Below are positions 29,534 to 42,224 of a stretch of DNA of 58,516 bases, piece after piece. Made by a program: the position numbers and the translations under genes. Under the pieces are notes generated by a model. That model saw only the letters and a list, made by a program, of their open reading frames with translations, did no database searches and was not told where the DNA came from. The stretch covers positions 1,098-59,613 of the forward strand of contig NZ_LMJF01000001.1 in NCBI RefSeq assembly GCF_001429785.1, written 5' to 3'. This DNA is from Lysobacter sp. Root916. Its GTDB lineage: Bacteria > Pseudomonadota > Gammaproteobacteria > Xanthomonadales > Xanthomonadaceae. How positions within the stretch are numbered: position 1 is the stretch's first letter; every line of letters starts with the position of its first letter.

Positions 29534-30724
29534 CTAGAAATTGACCTGCGCGCGCAGTTCCAGCACGCGTGGGTCCGCCGCCAGCGCGCCGCGCTCGGCG
29601 GCCACGCGCACGTAGTTGGCCTGGAACTTGAAATGCGTGCTGAGATACCAGTTCAGGCCCAAGGTGAGATTGCGCTGATGACCGCCGGCGATGCCGGCAT
29701 GGTCGAGGTCGAGTTCGCCGTAGCGCAGCAGCGCCTCGACCGCGCCGTAAGCGTGCGCGGGTTTGACGTTGCCGACGTTGCCGGCCGCATAAGGCCGGGT
29801 CTCGCCGGTGAGCACCCAGCTGCCGGTGACGTAATAGCCATTCGCGGTGTAATCCTCCAGGCCGTTCTCGCGTTGCGCGGTGGCGCGCAGGACCTCGGCC
29901 TGCACCGACAGCGGGCCCTCGATCCACAAGGCCTCGAAGCCGTTGCGCACGATGCGGTCGACCTCGCGCAGGCTGCCGCTGTCGACCAGACGCACCGCGG
30001 TCAGGCCGGCCTCGGGCCGCGCGCGGAAACGCGCCGACGGGCCGAACCACGTGCCGCGACCGTCGCGGTAGCCGTGCGGGTTCTCGACCGAGCCCGACAG
30101 CGCCAGATGGATCACCTGGTCCTTGTCCTTGACCGGCGTCCAGATCGCGCGCGCCGCGGCGGTGGTGCCGGGGTTGTCGCCTTGCAGGTCGGTGCCGAAG
30201 AAGTACGCCGCGCTGAGACCGTAGCGCGCGCGGTCCAGGGACCATTCCACGCCGGTGCGGCGGCCTTCGTAGATCGCCTGCGAGGCCGCCGAGGCTTCCA
30301 GCATGCTGCCCGCGCGCGAGGCGGCGGTGCTTTCCATGCTGACCGGGGTCTTGAAGTAGCCGATGCGGATCTTGCCGTAGTCGCGATCGAACAGGGCGCG
30401 CGTTTCCACTCGCAGGGCCACGTCCAGCCAGAGCTTGGACTGGAAATCCATGACCGCGGTGAAGTCGTACACGTCCTTCTTCTTGACCACGATGCCGAAC
30501 TCCTTGCGCCGGTTGGTGTGCGCGTCCTCCAGCGTGGTCGCGGCGGTGCCGTAGCCGTCGTCGCTGGAGAAATCGTCGAGGTCCCAGGCGTAGTTGAGGG
30601 TGCCGGAAATCTCGGTGCCGTCGGCGAGGGCGAACTTGGTTGGCCAGTCGTCGCCGGCGTGGGCGGCGGTGGCGGCGGACAGGGCGAAGGCGAACAGACA
30701 GGCGCGACGGGGCAGGGGGGGCAT
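29534..30724 (-). CDS. Outer-membrane porin, OprO/OprP (phosphate-selective) family
   Basis: The 396-residue product has a signal peptide cleaved after AHA (residue 23), an amphipathic beta-strand pattern throughout and a C-terminal phenylalanine (RAQVNF), the export signal of outer-membrane barrels. Regions such as GTLNYAWDLDDF and FKFQANYVRV fit the OprO/OprP family. Although that family is named for phosphate, members in dicarboxylate operons probably pass organic acids. The start follows GGAGAGACCGACC. It lies 126 bp downstream of dctA and 72 bp before the kinase gene. Confidence 0.88.
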   Translation of the reverse strand: MPPLPRRACLFAFALSAATAAHAGDDWPTKFALADGTEISGTLNYAWDLDDFSSDDGYGTAATTLEDAHTNRRKEFGIVVKKKDVYDFTAVMDFQSKLWLDVALRVETRALFDRDYGKIRIGYFKTPVSMESTAASRAGSMLEASAASQAIYEGRRTGVEWSLDRARYGLSAAYFFGTDLQGDNPGTTAAARAIWTPVKDKDQVIHLALSGSVENPHGYRDGRGTWFGPSARFRARPEAGLTAVRLVDSGSLREVDRIVRNGFEALWIEGPLSVQAEVLRATAQRENGLEDYTANGYYVTGSWVLTGETRPYAAGNVGNVKPAHAYGAVEALLRYGELDLDHAGIAGGHQRNLTLGLNWYLSTHFKFQANYVRVAAERGALAADPRVLELRAQVNF

Positions 30725-30850
30725 GGTCGGTCTCTCCGGTACGCGACGCGCAGGCGCGCGCCGCCGACGGGCGTGGGGGCGCCCGGAGCTTGCGGGTGGG
30801 GACGGAGCGCGCGCGGGGGTACCCGCGCGCAGGGGGTCAGCGGGTACGCA

Positions 30851-32182
<1,332 letters not shown>

Positions 32183-32209
32183 GGGGTCAGTTCCGAGGCG
32201 TGAGGGGGT

Positions 32210-33538
32210 TCAGTCGCGGTCGATGTGCGAGGTCTTGCGGGTGTCGGGCATCAGCGCGTAGACCAGCAGCGAGCAGAAGATGCAGGCGCTGACGTACCAG
32301 AAGAAGCCGCTTTCCATGCCCAGTTGCTTGAACTTGATCGCGATCGGTTCGGCGGTGCCGCCGAACAGGGCCACGGTGAGCGCGTAGGGCAGGCCCACGC
32401 CGAGCGCGCGGATCTCCACCGGGAACAGCTCGGCCTTCACCACCGCGTTGATCGCGGTGTAGCCGCTGACCGCGCTGAGCAGGATCATGATCAGCCAGAA
32501 CGCCTCCATCGGCGTCTGCGCATCCTGAATCAGATGCATCACCGGCACCGTCAATACCGTGCCCAGCACGCCGAACGCGATCAGCAGCGGGCGCCGGCCG
32601 ATCCGGTCCGAGAGCGCGCCCACCAGCGGCTGCATCAGCATGTAGACGAACAGGCTGCCGGCGTTGATCAGCGACGCGGTCTCCTTGTCGAAGCCGGCGC
32701 TGAGGGTGAGGTACTTCAGCATGTAGTTGGTGTAGGTGTAGAACGCCAGCGTGCCGCCCATGGTCAGGCCGATCACGGTCAGCACCGCGCGCGGGTGGCG
32801 CATCAGGGTGCGCAGCGAGCCTTCGCGCGGCTTGGCGGCCTCGTTGTTCTGCAGCTTGGTGAAGGACTCGGTCTCCATCATGTTGCGGCGCAGGTACAGC
32901 GCGATGATCGCGGCCAGCGCGCCGATCGCGAACGGGATGCGCCAGCCCCAAGCCTTGAGCTGGGCCTCGTCGAGCACGAACTGCTGCAGCACGATCAGCA
33001 CCAGCAGGGCTAGCAGCTGGCCCATGATCAGGGTCACGTACAGAAAACTGGACCAGAAGCCGCGGTTCTCGCGCGTGGCCATCTCGCTCAGGTAGGTCGC
33101 CGAGCTGCCGTACTCGCCACCCACGCTCAGGCCCTGCAGCAGGCGAGCGAACACCAGCAGGATCGGCGCGAGCACGCCGATGGTCTCGTAGCCCGGGGTG
33201 AAGGTGATGATCAGCGAGCCGCCGCACATCAGCAGCACCGACAGCATCAGCGCCGCCTTACGACCGTGGCGGTCGGCGTAGCGGCCGAACACCCAGCCGC
33301 CCAGCGGCCGCATCAGGAAGCCCACCGCGAAGATCGCCGCGGTATTCAGGGCCTGCGACAAACTGTCGCCCGCTGGGAAGAAGGTCTTGGCGAAATACAA
33401 CGAGAAGGCGGTGTAGACGTACCAGTCGTAGTACTCGACCAAGTTGCCGATCGAACCGCTGAAGATCGACTTCAAACGCTGCCCGGCGCCGATGGGCGCG
33501 GCCTGGGGGAGGGCGGAGGCGGGGCTGTTGGCGCTCAA
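32210..33538 (-). CDS. kgtP: 2-oxoglutarate (alpha-ketoglutarate) permease, MHS family
   Basis: The 442-residue, 12-segment MFS transporter resembles E. coli KgtP along its length: SGNLVEYYDWYVYTAFSLYFA at the start, GFLMRPLGGWVFGRYADRHGR, LLQGLSVGGEYGSSATYLSEMA and LVGALSDRIGRRP. It probably brings in 2-oxoglutarate with protons. The best start is TTG at 33538, 6 nt after a strong AGGAG (33545-33549). It is the first gene of the kgtP-dctA-porin-kinase set, and is divergent from prpE. Confidence 0.88.
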   Translation of the reverse strand: MSANSPASALPQAAPIGAGQRLKSIFSGSIGNLVEYYDWYVYTAFSLYFAKTFFPAGDSLSQALNTAAIFAVGFLMRPLGGWVFGRYADRHGRKAALMLSVLLMCGGSLIITFTPGYETIGVLAPILLVFARLLQGLSVGGEYGSSATYLSEMATRENRGFWSSFLYVTLIMGQLLALLVLIVLQQFVLDEAQLKAWGWRIPFAIGALAAIIALYLRRNMMETESFTKLQNNEAAKPREGSLRTLMRHPRAVLTVIGLTMGGTLAFYTYTNYMLKYLTLSAGFDKETASLINAGSLFVYMLMQPLVGALSDRIGRRPLLIAFGVLGTVLTVPVMHLIQDAQTPMEAFWLIMILLSAVSGYTAINAVVKAELFPVEIRALGVGLPYALTVALFGGTAEPIAIKFKQLGMESGFFWYVSACIFCSLLVYALMPDTRKTSHIDRD

Positions 33539-33715
33539 GGACGGCTCCTGCGGTTACGGCGGCGGGACGGACGGACCCATCGCGACGCCGGGGACGATGG
33601 TGGACGCGGGCGCGCGGGCGGCCAATAGCACCTTAAGGCTAGCCGGAAAGGCTTAGGGGGCGCGGGGCTGGCGTGTGTGACCCCGGAGCGCCTAGCCCAA
33701 CCGCCCCCGATGGCC

Positions 33716-33797
33716 GTAGGGCGCGGTGAGCGAACGCGAACCGCACCATCGCGCCATTCCGAGCCCCCGCGACGGTTCGATTGTCACCGCACCCTAC
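33716..33797. repeat. Palindromic element in the kgtP-prpE spacer
   Basis: GTAGGGCGCGGTGA (33716-33729) and TCACCGCACCCTAC (33784-33797) are inverted arms with one mismatch. The content matches the 109-bp tandem repeats at 17542. The element sits in the divergent control region of kgtP and prpE. Confidence 0.75.
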
Positions 33798-33811
33798 GGG
33801 CGGGCCGGCGC

Positions 33812-33853
33812 CTAGACCAAGGTCGTAACGCGCCCTTGCACGCCCTGGTCTAG
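33812..33853. promoter_or_regulatory. Perfect inverted repeat CTAGACCA / TGGTCTAG upstream of prpE
   Basis: CTAGACCA (33812-33819) and TGGTCTAG (33846-33853) are exact 8-bp inverted arms 26 bp apart. The left arm extends to CTAGACCAAGGTCGTA, itself a partial palindrome. The pair lies 33-75 bp before prpE, a good place for an activator. A further CTAGCCCAA lies at 33692-33700, and TTAGACCAAAG (minus strand) at about 39245-39255. Confidence 0.5.
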
Positions 33854-33886
33854 CCTGCCGTGAGATCCGGACCGTAGAGGCGCCGC

Positions 33887-35776
<1,890 letters not shown>

Positions 35777-35867
35777 GGCGCACCGCGGCATCGCGTTTGG
35801 GTAAAACGGGCCGATCGCATCCGCCGCGCCCCGCGTTTGACGCCGCCTTGCTGCGCGCTCCGCTACC

Positions 35868-36986
35868 ATGAGCCCTTCACTGCCACCGAACGCGGCCGAC
35901 ACGATGGAACACGACGAGGGCGGTAACGACGATCGCAACCCGGACCAGGCCGGCTGGGACGCGATCGATCGCGCGCTGGCGCCGTTGTACGGCGAGCAGG
36001 AACCGCGCCACTACGGCACCTTGATCAAACACGCGCTGGGCGGCCCGGATCCGCTGGACGGCATCAGCGCCTACAAGCGCGAGCAGCCGGTGCCGCACTG
36101 GCACTTCGTCAGCTACGGCCTGTCCGAGTTGTACGCCAAGGAATCCGAGGATCCCGAGCGCAGCGGTTGGGGCTTCGAGCTGACCTTCCGCCTGCGCGAC
36201 GACAGCGATGCGAGCGAGCCCCCGGTGTGGGCGCTGAACTTCCTGCAGAACCTCGCGCGCTACGTCGTCGGCAGCGGCAACGCCTTCGCCGACGGCCACT
36301 ACCTCAACGCCAATGGACCGATCGCGGCGGACAGCGATACCCGCATCCGCTCGGTGGCGTTCGTGCGCGATCCCGAGCTGGGCGAGATCGACAGCCCGCA
36401 CGGAAAGCTCGAGTTCCTGCAGGTGGTCGGTCTGACCAATGAGGAGGAACTCGCGCTCAAGCGCTGGTCGACGCGCAAGGTGCTGCAGGCGTTCGAGCCG
36501 CACATGCCGCTGTGGATCACCGATCTGGAGCGCGACTCGCTGATGCAGGAATCGGAGATCGCCGCCGAGATCGCCGCCGGCACCGCCAGCGAGGGTTCCG
36601 ATACCGGCTTCGTGTTCGTCGACGGCCTGTCCTGGCAGCAACAGGCGCGGCGCTGGCGCAAGCCGCTGACCACGGTGGTGCTGGGCGCGCGCCAGGTCGG
36701 CGAGTTGCTGGCGCTGCTGCCGCTGCGGCTGCCGTTCGCCAAGCCGTTCGCGCTGATCGGCGCGGAGTGCCGGATCGAGTTCGAGCAAGCCCGGCGCAAC
36801 GCCGCCACGGCCGACGGGGCGGACCTGCGCCTGAGCCTGACCGCCGACACCCTGCGCGAGCTGGTCGCGAACCTGCAGGCGCGCGAGGGCCAGTACCCCC
36901 TGCGCAGTTTCGACCTGCTGTCCTTCCTGGTGCGCAAGACCCAGATCAAGGACGCCGACGGCCGGGTGGTCCAGACCATAGGCTGA
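35868..36986 (+). CDS. Suppressor of fused (SUFU) domain protein
   Basis: The 372-residue product resembles the animal Hedgehog regulator SUFU. The N-terminal domain (about 30-215) has [45 protein letters not shown] and [15 protein letters not shown], and the C-terminal part (about 225-372) ends in [16 protein letters not shown]. Bacterial members have no settled function; many are thought to be immunity proteins or partners of toxins. Here it lies between prpE and prpB, with no toxin gene in sight. A second start at 35904 (MEHDEGG) is possible. It is cytoplasmic. Confidence 0.88.
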   Translation: MSPSLPPNAADTMEHDEGGNDDRNPDQAGWDAIDRALAPLYGEQEPRHYGTLIKHALGGPDPLDGISAYKREQPVPHWHFVSYGLSELYAKESEDPERSGWGFELTFRLRDDSDASEPPVWALNFLQNLARYVVGSGNAFADGHYLNANGPIAADSDTRIRSVAFVRDPELGEIDSPHGKLEFLQVVGLTNEEELALKRWSTRKVLQAFEPHMPLWITDLERDSLMQESEIAAEIAAGTASEGSDTGFVFVDGLSWQQQARRWRKPLTTVVLGARQVGELLALLPLRLPFAKPFALIGAECRIEFEQARRNAATADGADLRLSLTADTLRELVANLQAREGQYPLRSFDLLSFLVRKTQIKDADGRVVQTIG

Positions 36987-37065
36987 ACGCCTGGCGTGGC
37001 CGTAACGGCCGGACTCGGCGTGGTCGGCCGGGGCGGAGGGTGCCGGCCGGCTCGGACGGCTGGGG

Positions 37066-37103
37066 TAAAATGGCCGGATCGCCCCTGAGTCCCGGGGCCG
37101 ATC
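37066..37103 (+). promoter_or_regulatory. Candidate -10 box and hairpin before prpB
   Basis: TAAAAT (37066-37071) is followed at once by a hairpin: GATCG-CCCC (37077-37085) with GGGG-C-CGATC (37094-37103), one bulged base. No good -35 is visible. The hairpin lies 15 nt before the prpB start and could be an operator or cap the RNA 5' end. Confidence 0.35.
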
Positions 37104-37117
37104 ACAACGGAGCCAGC

Positions 37118-37999
37118 ATGAGCCATCCTTCCGCCGGCGCGCAGTTCCGCGCCGCTCTAGCCGCCGAATCGCCCTTGCAGGTGATGGGCGCGATCACCGC
37201 CTATGCCGGCCTGATGGCCAAGCGCACCGGTTACAAGGCGCTGTACCTGTCCGGCGGCGGCGTCGCCGCCAATTCGCTGGGCGTGCCCGATCTGGGCATC
37301 AGCACCATGGAAGACGTGCTCACCGACGCGCGCCGCATCGTCGACGCCACTGGCCTGCCGCTGCTGGTCGACATCGACACCGGCTGGGGCGGCGCCTTCA
37401 ACATCGGCCGCACCATCCGTTCCTTCATCAACGTCGGCGTCGCCGCCGTGCACATGGAAGACCAGGTCGGCCAGAAGCGCTGCGGCCACCGTCCGGGCAA
37501 GGAAGTGGTGAGCAAGCAGGAAATGGTCGACCGGGTGAAGTCCGCGGTCGACGCGCGCACCGACGAGCAGTTCGTGATCATGGCGCGTACCGACGCGGCC
37601 GCGGTCGAGGGCATCGACTCGGCGATCGAGCGCGCGGTGGCCTACGTCGAGGCCGGCGCCGACATGATCTTCCCCGAGGCCATGAACACGCTCGAGGACT
37701 ACCGCCGCTTCAAGGCCGCGGTGAAGGTGCCGATCCTGGCCAACCTGACCGAATTCGGCTCCACCCCGTTCTTCACCACCGACGAGCTGCGCGACGCCGG
37801 CGTCGATATCGCCCTGTACTGCTGCGGCGCCTATCGCGCCATGAACAAGGCCGCGCTGCATTTCTACGAGACCGTGCGCCGCGAAGGCACGCAGAAGAAC
37901 ATCGTCGACACCCTGCAGACGCGCGCGCAGCTGTACGACTTCCTCAACTATCACGCTTACGAAGACAAGCTCGACCAGCTCTTCGCGCAAGACAAATAA
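37118..37999 (+). CDS. prpB: 2-Methylisocitrate lyase
   Basis: The 293-residue enzyme splits 2-methylisocitrate into pyruvate and succinate in the methylcitrate cycle. The metal-binding DIDTGWGG (D85, D87), the catalytic [11 protein letters not shown] with C122 and the [13 protein letters not shown] segment are family marks. ATG 37118 follows ACGGAGCCAGC. Upstream in-frame starts run back into the SUFU gene and are rejected. prpC follows after 12 bp. Confidence 0.96.
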   Translation: MSHPSAGAQFRAALAAESPLQVMGAITAYAGLMAKRTGYKALYLSGGGVAANSLGVPDLGISTMEDVLTDARRIVDATGLPLLVDIDTGWGGAFNIGRTIRSFINVGVAAVHMEDQVGQKRCGHRPGKEVVSKQEMVDRVKSAVDARTDEQFVIMARTDAAAVEGIDSAIERAVAYVEAGADMIFPEAMNTLEDYRRFKAAVKVPILANLTEFGSTPFFTTDELRDAGVDIALYCCGAYRAMNKAALHFYETVRREGTQKNIVDTLQTRAQLYDFLNYHAYEDKLDQLFAQDK

Positions 38000-38011
38000 C
38001 AAGGAATTCCG

Positions 38012-39166
38012 ATGAGCGACAACGCCACCCAAGTTCTGCCCAAGGCCAAGAAGTCGGTCGCCCTCAGCGGCACCGCGGCCGGCAATACCGCCCTGTGCAC
38101 GGTCGGCCGCAGCGGCAACGATCTGCATTACCGCGGCTACGACATCCACGACCTGGCGACCCAGTCGACCTTCGAGGAAGTCGCGCACCTGCTGGTCCAC
38201 GGCGCGCTGCCGACCGCCTCCCAGCTCAAGGCCTACAAGCTCAAGCTCAAGCGTCTGCGCGGCCTGCCCGCGATCGTGACCGAGGCGCTGGAGCTGGTGC
38301 CGGCCAACGCCCACCCGATGGACGTGATGCGCACCGGCTGCTCGGTGCTGGGCACGGTGCTGCCCGAGCGCGAAGGCCACCCGGCCAGCGAGGCGCGCGA
38401 CATCGCCGACCGCCTGATCGCCAGTTTCGGCTCGATGCTGTTGTACTGGTGGCACTTCACCCGCAACGGCCGCCGCATCGACTGCGAGACCGACGACGAC
38501 AGCGTCGCCGCGCATTTCCTGCACTTGCTGCACGGCGAGGAGCCCAGCGCGCTGCACGCCGACTCGCTGGACAAATCGCTGATCCTGTACGCCGAGCACG
38601 AGTTCAACGCCTCGACCTTCACCGCGCGCGTGATCGCCGGCACCGGTTCGGACCTGCATTCGTGCATCACCGGCGCGATCGGCGCGCTGCGCGGTCCCAA
38701 GCACGGCGGCGCCAACGAAGTCGCGATGGACATCATCTCGCGCTACTCCAGCGCCGACGAAGCCGAGGCCGACATCCGCGCCCGGGTCGAACGCAAGGAA
38801 ATCGTGATCGGCTTCGGCCACCCGGTGTACACCATCGGCGACCCGCGCAATCCCATCATCAAGGAGCTGTCGCGCGCGCTGTGCAAGGACGGCGGCAACC
38901 AGGTTCTGTTCGACGTCAGCGAGCGCATCGAGACGCTGATGTGGGACCTGAAGAAGATGTTCCCGAACCTGGATTGGTACTCGGCGTCGGCCTATCACAT
39001 GATGGGCATCCCGACCCCGATGTTCACCCCGCTGTTCGTGATCGCGCGCACCACCGGCTGGGCCGCGCACGTGATCGAGCAGCGCGAGGACGGCAAGATC
39101 ATCCGCCCCAGCGCCAATTACACCGGCCCGGAAGACCGCGCCTACGTGCCGATCGAACAGCGCTGA
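38012..39166 (+). CDS. prpC: 2-Methylcitrate synthase
   Basis: The 384-residue citrate-synthase-family enzyme joins propionyl-CoA with oxaloacetate. The short length, without the N-terminal domain of GltA, and [27 protein letters not shown] in overlapping parts fit PrpC. Catalytic features are [24 protein letters not shown] and the arginine near the C terminus. It starts with AAGGAATTCCG and shares an operon with prpB; a terminator follows. Confidence 0.95.
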   Translation: MSDNATQVLPKAKKSVALSGTAAGNTALCTVGRSGNDLHYRGYDIHDLATQSTFEEVAHLLVHGALPTASQLKAYKLKLKRLRGLPAIVTEALELVPANAHPMDVMRTGCSVLGTVLPEREGHPASEARDIADRLIASFGSMLLYWWHFTRNGRRIDCETDDDSVAAHFLHLLHGEEPSALHADSLDKSLILYAEHEFNASTFTARVIAGTGSDLHSCITGAIGALRGPKHGGANEVAMDIISRYSSADEAEADIRARVERKEIVIGFGHPVYTIGDPRNPIIKELSRALCKDGGNQVLFDVSERIETLMWDLKKMFPNLDWYSASAYHMMGIPTPMFTPLFVIARTTGWAAHVIEQREDGKIIRPSANYTGPEDRAYVPIEQR

Positions 39167-39202
39167 CCCGCGCCGGCGTTCGCGCCGCGCCCGCAGGACC
39201 CG

Positions 39203-39234
39203 ACAGGCCGCGCCACTGCGCGGCCTGTTTTTTT
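39203..39234 (+). terminator. Intrinsic terminator of prpBC
   Basis: A 10-bp stem ACAGGCCGCG / CGCGGCCTGT with a 6-nt loop is followed by seven T (39228-39234). Confidence 0.95.
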
Positions 39235-39406
39235 GTGCCTCGTTCTTTGGTCTAACGACGCTGGAAGCGCGAACGGCGCATGGCATAGTCGGCCGGCGCG
39301 CTCGCAAAGCGCGAACGGGATCGCATCGCGGGCGCATCGATAGGCGTAGCGTCGGCCCTGCGGCCGGCCGCTATGCCGGCCATGCCGATGCGTGCCGGAG
39401 GGGGCC

Positions 39407-39943
39407 ATGCGCGACCAGGACATCTTGAACAAGACGGAAGCGGGGCGCGACGAAATCGAGCACCGCACGCGCAAGCTGCCGACCGTCCTGCGCTCCTTGT
39501 TGCTGTTGGTCGACGGGCAGCGCGATGTGGCGCAGCTGCGTGCGGTGGCGGCGGGTCTGCATGGGCCGTCGGACGCGCTGGATCAATTGGTCGCCCTGGG
39601 GTTGATCGGCATCGGCGCGCAGGCGCCGGCGGCGGCCAGGCCGACGCTGGCGGCCGCGAACGTGCCGAACCCGGCCGGCGCCCCTGGTACGGAGGCTGCG
39701 CAACGGCTGGCCATGGCCGATACCGCGAATCGTTACGGCGTGCTGTACGCCATGATGTCCGACGCGGTGCGCGAACAATTGGGTCTGCGCGGTTACTTCC
39801 TGCAGCTCAAGATCGAACGTTCCACCGATCTGGCTGAGCTTGCGAAATTGTTGCCGGACCTGCGCGCGGCGGTGACCAAGGCGCGCGATGCGGCCTGGGC
39901 GGACGAGCTGGACCGACGTCTACGCGCGGCGGCGCAGCTGTAG
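39407..39943 (+). CDS. Protein of unknown function with an N-terminal winged-helix-like region
   Basis: ATG 39407 lies 5 nt after GGAGG and gives 178 residues. The first 75 (VLRSLLLLVDGQRDVAQL, then LDQLVALGLIGIG) look like a small helical or winged-helix module. An alanine/proline-rich linker (75-100) follows, then a helical part of about 75 residues ending LDRRLRAAAQL. No catalytic motif or membrane segment is seen. It stands alone between the prpBC terminator and a long repeat-filled spacer. The good ribosome site supports the gene call; the role is unknown. Confidence 0.7.
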   Translation: MRDQDILNKTEAGRDEIEHRTRKLPTVLRSLLLLVDGQRDVAQLRAVAAGLHGPSDALDQLVALGLIGIGAQAPAAARPTLAAANVPNPAGAPGTEAAQRLAMADTANRYGVLYAMMSDAVREQLGLRGYFLQLKIERSTDLAELAKLLPDLRAAVTKARDAAWADELDRRLRAAAQL

Positions 39944-40138
39944 CGACGCGGTAGCCGGGTGGCCTTTATCGCCACGCTCCACAAGCGAGCTGTGGGATGT
40001 GGCGCGCCATGGGCGGGTCGCGTCGTCGCGCAGCTCCGGGCTCTGCGTCTTCGCTTCTTTGGCTCCCTCCTTTGGAAAAGGACGAAGTCGCGCGGCTTAC
40101 GAGCCGCAGGTTCGTGCGTGGCTGAACGCCAGGAGGTT

Positions 40139-40309
40139 CTTGCTCCTAGCTCCCTCCTTTATCAAAGGAGGGTTGGGGAGGATTTGCTGTTGCTTCGCTT
40201 TCGTCTTTTCTGACCGAAGGTCAAGCAGCTTCCGCTGCTGCGCATGCGTGTCACTTTCTCTTGCTCCTAGCTCCCTCCTTTATCAAAGGAGGGTTGGGGA
40301 GGATTTGCT
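40139..40309. repeat. Duplicated 121-bp element in a gene-free spacer
   Basis: A 50-bp block (CTTGCTCCTAGCTCCCTCC... ending GGGAGGATTTGCT) is repeated at 40139-40188 and 40260-40309, exactly 121 bp apart. The downstream part (TGACCGAAGGTCAA) is also repeated, and a third start is seen near 40380. The 815-bp stretch 39944-40758 shows no gene; it holds this element and, at 40626-40690, a copy of the GTAGGATGTGGTGAG-type repeat. Confidence 0.8.
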
Positions 40310-40570
40310 TTTGCTTTTGCTGTCGCCTCTTCTGACCGAAGGTCAACGGCTTCCGCCTGCTGCGCATGCGGGTCACTTTCTCTTGCTAGCCCAAGAGTCC
40401 GCCTGGATTCCCTTCGGTCAAAAGTAACCAAAGAGAAGGGCTAGCGTGACCAACCCTCCCCTGCGAGTTCGAGGCTTTCGCCGGGATTTTTCGAATGGAC
40501 CGTCCTGCGCGCCGCCCTACGGGTCTACGACTGGTCGTGTAAGTGCGGTGCCTTTGGATTTCAATGCCGC

Positions 40571-40600
40571 GGCAACGGCAACGGCAACGGCAACGGCAAT
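40571..40600. repeat. Hexanucleotide repeat GGCAAC x5
   Basis: Four perfect GGCAAC units and a fifth GGCAAT lie in a spacer outside any supported gene. Such a tract may vary in length between strains but changes no reading frame here. Confidence 0.8.
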
Positions 40601-40758
40601 CGCAGCTCCGTGAAAGGCGGCATTCGTAGGATGTGGTGAGCCGAAGGCGAACCGCATCGTCGCGCGGCTTCGGGGTTCCGCGATAGCGCGGTTGCCGCCG
40701 CGCACGAATCTTCGTCGCGATGCGCGCAACGCAAGCTGCGCGCATCGCCGCTCGCCTC

Positions 40759-41370
40759 TTAGGCCAAACCTTCCGCCTGCAACGCCGCGTGTACGCCCGC
40801 ATCGGCTTCCATCCGCTGCTTGAACGCAGCCAGATTATTCAAGCCGCTGAGGTCGATCTTCTGCCCGTCGGCCCAACGCAGGGTGATGTACAGGTACGGA
40901 TCGGCGTAGCTGCGGAAACCGGCCAGCCACTGCTTGCCTTCGAGCTGACGGTCGGCGGCTTCGTACAGCGCGCGCAGGCGCTTGTGCGCGGCGTCCTTGA
41001 GCGCGGGCTGGTCGCTGGCGTCTTCGGAGAAACGCGTGGGCGCGAACAGCGGCAGGAAGGCCGGGTGCAGGTCGGAGTTCACGAACGCGAGCCAACGCGC
41101 CGCGGTCGCGCGCTGCTGGATGCTGCCGTCGCCGGCGAGCTGCGCGTCCGGATAGCTGTCGGCGATGTAGCCCATGATCGCGGCGTTCTGGGTCAGCACG
41201 AAATCGCCGTCCTCGATCGCGGGCACGGCGCCGGCCGGATTGATCGCCAGGAACGCGGGCGCCTTCATCGCGTCGCGCGTCATCACCTGTACCTCGAAAG
41301 GCTGCCCGGTCCACTGCAAGGCGATGTGGTCGGCGGTCGAACACGCGCCGGGCTTGGTGTAGAGCTTCAT
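40759..41370 (-). CDS. Glutathione S-transferase
   Basis: ATG at 41370 lies 7 nt after AAGGAG (41378-41383) and gives 203 residues, close to E. coli GstA (201). The N-terminal thioredoxin fold starts MKLYTKPGACSTADHIAL, with the catalytic-site Cys/Ser of beta-class enzymes, and contains NPAGAVPAIEDGDFVLTQ for glutathione binding. The helical C-terminal domain follows. It detoxifies electrophiles in the cytoplasm. A longer frame upstream to 41484 lacks a ribosome site and family match. Confidence 0.93.
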   Translation of the reverse strand: MKLYTKPGACSTADHIALQWTGQPFEVQVMTRDAMKAPAFLAINPAGAVPAIEDGDFVLTQNAAIMGYIADSYPDAQLAGDGSIQQRATAARWLAFVNSDLHPAFLPLFAPTRFSEDASDQPALKDAAHKRLRALYEAADRQLEGKQWLAGFRSYADPYLYITLRWADGQKIDLSGLNNLAAFKQRMEADAGVHAALQAEGLA

Positions 41371-41548
41371 GGGCGGACTCCTTGGGGCGAGGAAAGCGAC
41401 CAGAGTAAAGAGGAGCGAGTGAAAAGCGCTACTTCCTCTTGCCGTTGCTTCGCCGTCGCCGGTCCGCCGCCGCGCATGCCCCAAAAAAGCAAAAGGAACG
41501 AGCGCATTCCACTCGTTCCTCTTTCTTATTTACGCGGTACCCGCTTGC

Positions 41549-42007
41549 TCAGGTCTTGCGCGGCTTCAGCTTCTGCACCTGATAGAAGGTGTGATCGCCG
41601 ATGGTTGCGACCTGGTAGGCGTTGCGCCAGCTCGGGCTGGCGATCGCGTGGGCGGCGAAGTGGCTGGCGCCCGGCACGATCTCCTTGCGCTGGCCGGCCG
41701 GCAGGGCCCAGTTGCGCTCGGCTTCCAGGGCGATCTGCACCGACTCGGCCCAGGCCTCGGTGTTGCTCAGACGCGTACCCGGCGACACCAGGGTCGGCGC
41801 GAACTGCTTGCGGGCGGTGACCACCTCGCAGACCGAATCGCCCCACAGGCCGCTGTCGCGGCGACGCAGGGCGACCTCGGCCACGGCCTTCTGGCCGCGG
41901 ATGGACTGGTCGCGGGCTTCCAGGTAGACGGTGGTGCTCAAACACAGCGAATCGGCGGGCTGCGGCGGAAGCACTGAGGCCAGCCACAGGATCCAGGCGA
42001 GTTTCAT
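41549..42007 (-). CDS. SleB-type cell wall hydrolase
   Basis: ATG at 42007 follows AAGGAGTCAAT and gives 152 residues. A short hydrophobic N terminus (residues 3-14) is probably a signal peptide or anchor. The hydrolase core is CLSTTVYLEARDQSIRGQKAVAEV, with probable catalytic E30, and continues with RKQFAPT and GASHFAAH. The family cleaves peptidoglycan in spore germination, but in Gram-negatives it works in envelope remodelling or lysis. No phage genes are nearby. Confidence 0.88.
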   Translation of the reverse strand: MKLAWILWLASVLPPQPADSLCLSTTVYLEARDQSIRGQKAVAEVALRRRDSGLWGDSVCEVVTARKQFAPTLVSPGTRLSNTEAWAESVQIALEAERNWALPAGQRKEIVPGASHFAAHAIASPSWRNAYQVATIGDHTFYQVQKLKPRKT

Positions 42008-42224
42008 ATTGACTCCTTGCTCCGTTGCGCTGGACCGCACTGGGGCTTCCGTTCCCTCCTAGCGGGGACGGACGACACGGCGTGGACCGGCATGGCGTAC
42101 TGGGGAGGGCAGCGGCTCTGCGGCGCGCTTTTGCCCCGTGCCGTGAACCGCGTGGACGACGCGGGCGGCGAGGGTTGCCACCTGAAGCGGTGGCGGGAAA
42201 GTTGGCGCACGGTAGCCGCGACTA

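Noticed and set aside
27585-30245. An 886-codon minus-strand frame spanning the kinase and porin genes
   Set aside because: Same strand but another frame; it crosses two well-supported genes and reads as arginine/proline-rich noise.
40571-40600. GGCAAC repeat as a phase-variable coding repeat
   Set aside because: It lies in a gene-free spacer and, being a hexamer, would not shift a frame.
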